Assembly (NCBI GenBank): GCA_001311545.1
Contig: BBBL01000085.1
Location: 1-6,679 of the forward strand
Origin: Thermus kawarayensis JCM 12314
GTDB lineage: Bacteria > Deinococcota > Deinococci > Deinococcales > Thermaceae
Direction: 5' to 3'
Length of the DNA: 6,679 bases
The position numbers and the translations under genes are program-made. The notes under the pieces are model-generated. The model searched no databases. It was not told where the DNA came from and worked only from the letters and a program-made list of their open reading frames with translations. Every line of letters starts with the position of its first letter. Position 1 is the stretch's first letter. This document shows positions 5,598-6,679 of this stretch, piece after piece.

Positions 5598-6679
5598 GGG
5601 CAGCCATCGGTCTAGACCTGGGGACGAGCGGCCTTAAGGCTTGGTGCTGGACGAGGAGGGCAGGAAGCTTGCGGAGGCCCGGGCCGCCTACCCCCTTTAC
5701 ACTCCAAGGCCGGGCTGGACGGAGCAGGACCCCCAGGACTGGGCCCGGGCCTTGAAGGAGGTGTTCCGGGCCCTGGCGCCGAAGCTTGCGGGCTTGGAGG
5801 TGGTGGGCCTGGGGCTTTCCGGGCAGATGCATGGGGCGGTGTTCCTGGACCGGGGGGGCCATCCCCTCCTTCCCGCGCCCCTTTGGAACGACCAGCGCAC
5901 GGAAGCGGAGGCCCGGTGGATTGAGGAAGTCCTTCCTCGGAAGGAACTCATCCGCCGCACGGGGAATCCAGCGGTCACCGGCTTCCAGCTTCCCAAGGTC
6001 CTCTGGCTCAAGCGCCACCACCCGGATCTCTTTGCCAGGGTCCACCGGGTCCTCCTGCCCAAGGACTACCTGGGGTTCCTCCTCACAGGGGTCCAGGCCG
6101 CGGAGTACTCGGACGCCTCGGGGGTGGGGGCCATGGACATCGCCCGGCGGGTCTGGGACGAAGAACTTCTTCGTGCCTTGGGCCTCGCCCCCGAACTTTT
6201 CCCGGAACTCGGGGAAAGCCACCGGGTGGTGGGACGCTTGAAGCCGGAGTGGGCCGAGGTCTTGGGGGTGAAGGCGGGGATCCCCGTGGTGGCGGGGGCA
6301 GGGGACAATGCGGCGGCGGCCTTGGGCTTGGGCCTTTCCCGCCACCGAAAGGGCTTGGGGAGCGTGTCCTTGGGGACGAGCGGGGTTATCTTCCTCCCCT
6401 TGGAAACCCCGACCCCGGACCCCGAGGGCCGCGTCCACCTTTTCTGTCATGCCGATGGGGCCTACCACCTCCTGGGGGTCACCCTGAGCGCGGCCGGGAG
6501 CCTGGAGTGGCTGCGGAAGCTCTTTCCCGAGGCCGGGCTGGAGACCTTCTCCGGGAAGCCGAGGCCGCTCCCCTCGGGGCCTTGGGCCTCTACTTCCTCC
6601 CCTTCCTCGCCGGGGAGCGTAGCCCCTACCTCGAGCCCCGGCTCCGGGGGCCTTCCGTGGGGCTTTCCCTGGGCCCACC
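5594..6679 (+). CDS. xylB: Xylulokinase XylB, 3' end beyond the window (two frameshifts)
   Basis: FGGY-family kinase that phosphorylates D-xylulose with ATP to xylulose 5-phosphate. The ATG at 5594 overlaps the xylA stop, with only a weak GGGGG upstream, suggesting coupled translation. It starts [16 protein letters not shown] (phosphate-binding loop, D8). Near 5640 the frame breaks and one C restores [29 protein letters not shown] across two segments. The frame then runs clean for about 900 bases: [12 protein letters not shown] (substrate contact), [30 protein letters not shown] with D about 238 as catalytic base, and [10 protein letters not shown] (nucleotide site). A second break near 6544-6546 is mended by one C, giving [14 protein letters not shown], then [21 protein letters not shown]. 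About 362 codons are present of the roughly 490 usual for the family. Glycerol kinase is a less likely reading because of the gene neighbours and the SGQMHG motif. Confidence 0.9.

Noticed and set aside
5786..6241. 151-codon open frame within xylB
   Set aside because: It is out of frame with the xylulokinase motifs, which read continuously in the neighbouring frame from about 5641 to 6544.
5362..6678. 438-codon open frame on the minus strand
   Set aside because: It lies opposite xylA and xylB, is dominated by Pro, Gly, Arg and Ala, and shows no domain. It is the usual antisense shadow of G/C-rich third positions.
1..6679. CRISPR arrays, tRNA or rRNA genes, insertion sequences, attachment sites
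   Set aside because: I saw no spaced repeat units, cloverleaf, transposase motif or terminal inverted repeats on either strand.

Overview
This window is a D-xylose uptake and utilisation operon, all on the + strand, in the order xylF-xylH-xylG-xylR-xylA-xylB (the last runs off the right edge). The xylose isomerase matches my memory of the Thermus thermophilus enzyme almost residue for residue over most of its length. That, with G/C-rich third codon positions, GTG start use and abutting or overlapping genes, points to Thermus (Deinococcus-Thermus). I recognise the families but could not run a search, so the species is left open.

Layout: 1-142 is a promoter and leader with a TTGACA / TATACT pair, two imperfect dyads over the -35 and -10 that are good operator candidates, and a strong Shine-Dalgarno. 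143-1184 encodes the periplasmic xylose-binding protein XylF. 1187-1220 is a strong hairpin plus T-tract. 1234-2449 encodes the permease XylH, and 2446-3194 a one-domain ATPase XylG that overlaps xylH by ATGA. 3195-3373 is a 179-base gap. 3374-4436 encodes a ROK-family regulator (XylR), abutting xylA (4437-5597), which overlaps xylB (5594 to the end) by ATGA. XylFHG would import xylose at the expense of ATP, XylA would isomerise it to D-xylulose, XylB would phosphorylate that to xylulose 5-phosphate for the pentose phosphate pathway, and XylR would sense xylose and control the operon.

The most striking property is that none of the six genes reads cleanly in one frame. I infer 11 places where one base (two at one site) has been lost, nearly always from a short C run, and at each the protein resumes its family sequence in the next frame. 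In xylA two losses (-1 and -2) cancel, leaving an open frame that looks intact but has a nonsense N-terminal segment. Uniform direction, similar context and lack of other damage favour sequencing or assembly error over gene decay, but the raw bases cannot decide it. The CDS entries below give the reconstructed genes with the break points.

I do not see an undescribed system here. The points worth a second look are the operator-like dyads, a possible hairpin masking the xylF ribosome site, the xylF-xylH attenuator, the half-size XylG, a likely misplaced XylR start, and a lower-G+C transporter half joined to a higher-G+C enzyme half.
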